Shown one piece after another: positions 62,559-64,000 of a DNA stretch of 64,000 nt. How positions within the stretch are numbered: the stretch's first letter is position 1; every line of letters begins with the position of its first letter. The notes below the pieces were generated by a model, which worked only from the letters and a program-made list of their open reading frames with translations, made no database searches and was not told the origin of the DNA. The position numbers and the translations under genes were made by a program. Source of the DNA: Luscinia megarhynchos (Eukaryota > Chordata > Aves > Passeriformes > Turdidae); assembly GCA_034336665.1 (NCBI GenBank), contig JAPFBE010000003.1, positions 36,368,360-36,432,359 on the forward strand. The letters run 5' to 3'.

Positions 62559-62615
62559 CTATTATTATTATTTTTCTTCTTCTTTTTTTTTTTTTTCTTT
62601 TCTCTTCTTTTCTTT
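62559..62615. repeat. (ATT)n followed by a pyrimidine-rich tract
   Basis: About four ATT units run into TTCTTCT and a 14-T run, followed by mixed T/C. All-pyrimidine for over 40 bases. Confidence 0.85.
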
Positions 62616-63785
62616 GAAAGAAGCTTTCCAGTACCTCTTTCAAAAATCTAGCTAGAAGATGTATTAATGAAACCTCTAATTTTGTCAAAGATTAAGCAAG
62701 CAGAAAGATAGTCTTTTACCCTTTACTGGCTGCACTTCATTTGATCACAGCTTTTACTGAAACTCAACTGAGGTTTATCAGTTTATCTCACCTAACTTTA
62801 GTCATCCATAGAGTAGAAGCCTGCACCTGCAAAAGTTATCGAGACTTCTTTTGCAGTCAGTGGAGAAAAACAGGCATAACTACAAGGTGATTCATATCCT
62901 CCTAAAGCTGACATCCAAACGAGAGCAGAATAATCACATTCCAGAAGTTAGGTGAGATGAATCCCAGAGCTATTGACTTTAATGGTAGTTTTGCCATACA
63001 GTGTGACTCAGAGCTCACATAGTCATGACTTCAAGTGAGGCGTGAGCTCAGCTCATATCTGTGAAAGACAGAATGTGAATGTTGTACTACAGGTGCTGAA
63101 ACTGACTGTGGTTTTGGCTTCTTGCAGTCGAATAAATATCACATAAACTATCGATGTTCCAGAGAACAGTAAAATATTTTATATAGAATACAGAATTAAG
63201 ATACTCACAACTGCATTCATTCCCATGTTACCTTCAGAATTTCCTAGCTACTGTCTCTTTTTATATCTTAGAGTTCCTCTTATTTGAGAAACTTAGTCAT
63301 TAGGTACTACCTACCAAGACAATAAACCCAGCTTTCTTCCAAAGCACTGTCTGGCCTGGGACTCATATTGTCAAGTTTTGCCATCTCATAAAGAGTTTGC
63401 ATGGCAACCTTCTTAGAACATGACGAGTGGAGCAATGTTATTTCCCCTCCCTTCAAAAGGTCAGTACATATTTGTCCACTAATTTCCACACGTCAGCTGA
63501 AAAATAAAGTTTTTCCTGTACTCTGTTCATTCATAGTCCTTGTACTGGTTTTCTTACAAACTAATTCTACAATTTTTTTGGTCCACAATTTAGGAAAGAA
63601 TGGAAGTTCTTCTACCTTCAGACCTATCAAGCATTTGGTTTGATAAAACAGTTCTGTGGGAGATTTCCAGCAGTTTCAGGACAGCAGTTAATCTTGACTA
63701 TCCCCTTCTGAATTAAATAGACATATACAAAACATAAGCACAGTTTATCTCTTGACAAAAAAGAGTCAATGTTTGCTTGTTTTGC

Positions 63786-63800
63786 TTTTTTTTTTTTTTT
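63786..63800. repeat. T homopolymer, 15 T
   Basis: Uninterrupted T run. No adjacent retrocopy recognised. Confidence 0.9.
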
Positions 63801-64000
63801 AATAATGGATACAATTCTTACATGCAGGGAAAGATTCTGAGTTTTTCACCTTAGATAAACTAGAGGTAAGCATTAGATGAAATGCCTACAAGGGAAATCA
63901 GTTTAAGAGAGAAGCATTTGCATCAACACTACTAAATTTATTGGTTTGGGACAGGGATCATGAAACCAGTGATATTTAGACTGGTTTGTATCCACTGGGC

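Larger units (their letters stand above)
61906..64000. other. AT-rich noncoding DNA, no gene seen
   Basis: Begins with a degenerate alternating AT/GT stretch (61900-61965, 'catatgtatgcatgtgtgta'). It also contains an (ATT)n and pyrimidine tract (62559-62615) and a 15-T run (63786-63800). Frames near 63307-63643 overlap on opposite strands and look spurious. Confidence 0.6.

Noticed and set aside
1..64000. CRISPR arrays, operons, ribosome binding sites, phage or plasmid features
   Set aside because: Nothing of the kind is present. Codon use, CR1 elements and gene sparsity all indicate vertebrate nuclear DNA, where these categories do not apply.

Overview
This looks like nuclear DNA from a bird, from a gene-poor, AT-rich part of the genome. 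I see no bacterial, organellar or phage features, no recognisable protein-coding exon and no RNA gene. The assignment to a bird rests on at least nine fragments of CR1-type (chicken repeat 1) LINE retrotransposons. These include 3' ends of the 'agaatca...agaatgg' / 'ttctatgattctatg' type, 5'-truncated ends and readable reverse transcriptase (RT) remnants. A probable solo LTR of avian ERVL style supports this. A crocodilian or turtle also carries CR1 and is not strictly excluded. I cannot name the species or the neighbouring gene; the window could be intergenic or lie inside a very long intron.

Layout. 1-13.2 kb: unique-looking AT-rich DNA with simple repeats (two long T tracts near 3.4 kb, an A/C tract at 7.2 kb) and one GC-richer block at 9.8-10.3 kb. 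13.25-13.95 kb: probable solo LTR on the minus strand. 19.6-20.1 kb: minus-strand CR1. 22.4-23.0 kb: GC-richer block of unknown nature. 24.6-26.3 kb: the most structured repeat locus, a plus-strand CR1 with dead RT motifs and an internal CTCTA microsatellite, flanked on both sides by minus-strand CR1 pieces. 28.3 kb: long TTTC microsatellite. 30.3 kb (minus) and 34.1 kb (plus): further CR1 copies. A 229-codon minus-strand reading frame at 33.5-34.15 kb runs out of the 34.1 kb copy. 43.9 kb: old plus-strand CR1 RT fragment. 52.2 kb (minus) and 54.6 kb (plus): more CR1. 57.9-61.9 kb: a repeat-poor stretch whose texture suggests conserved noncoding elements (inference only).

No set of genes works together here. 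The active history that can be read is repeated retroposition by several CR1 subfamilies, one endogenous retrovirus insertion later reduced to an LTR, microsatellite growth inside a dead element, and long intervals of slowly evolving or neutral DNA. No previously undescribed gene system could be supported. The most checkable leads are the microsatellite born inside a CR1, the nested CR1 locus, the long antisense frame at 33.5 kb, and the candidate regulatory elements near the right end.
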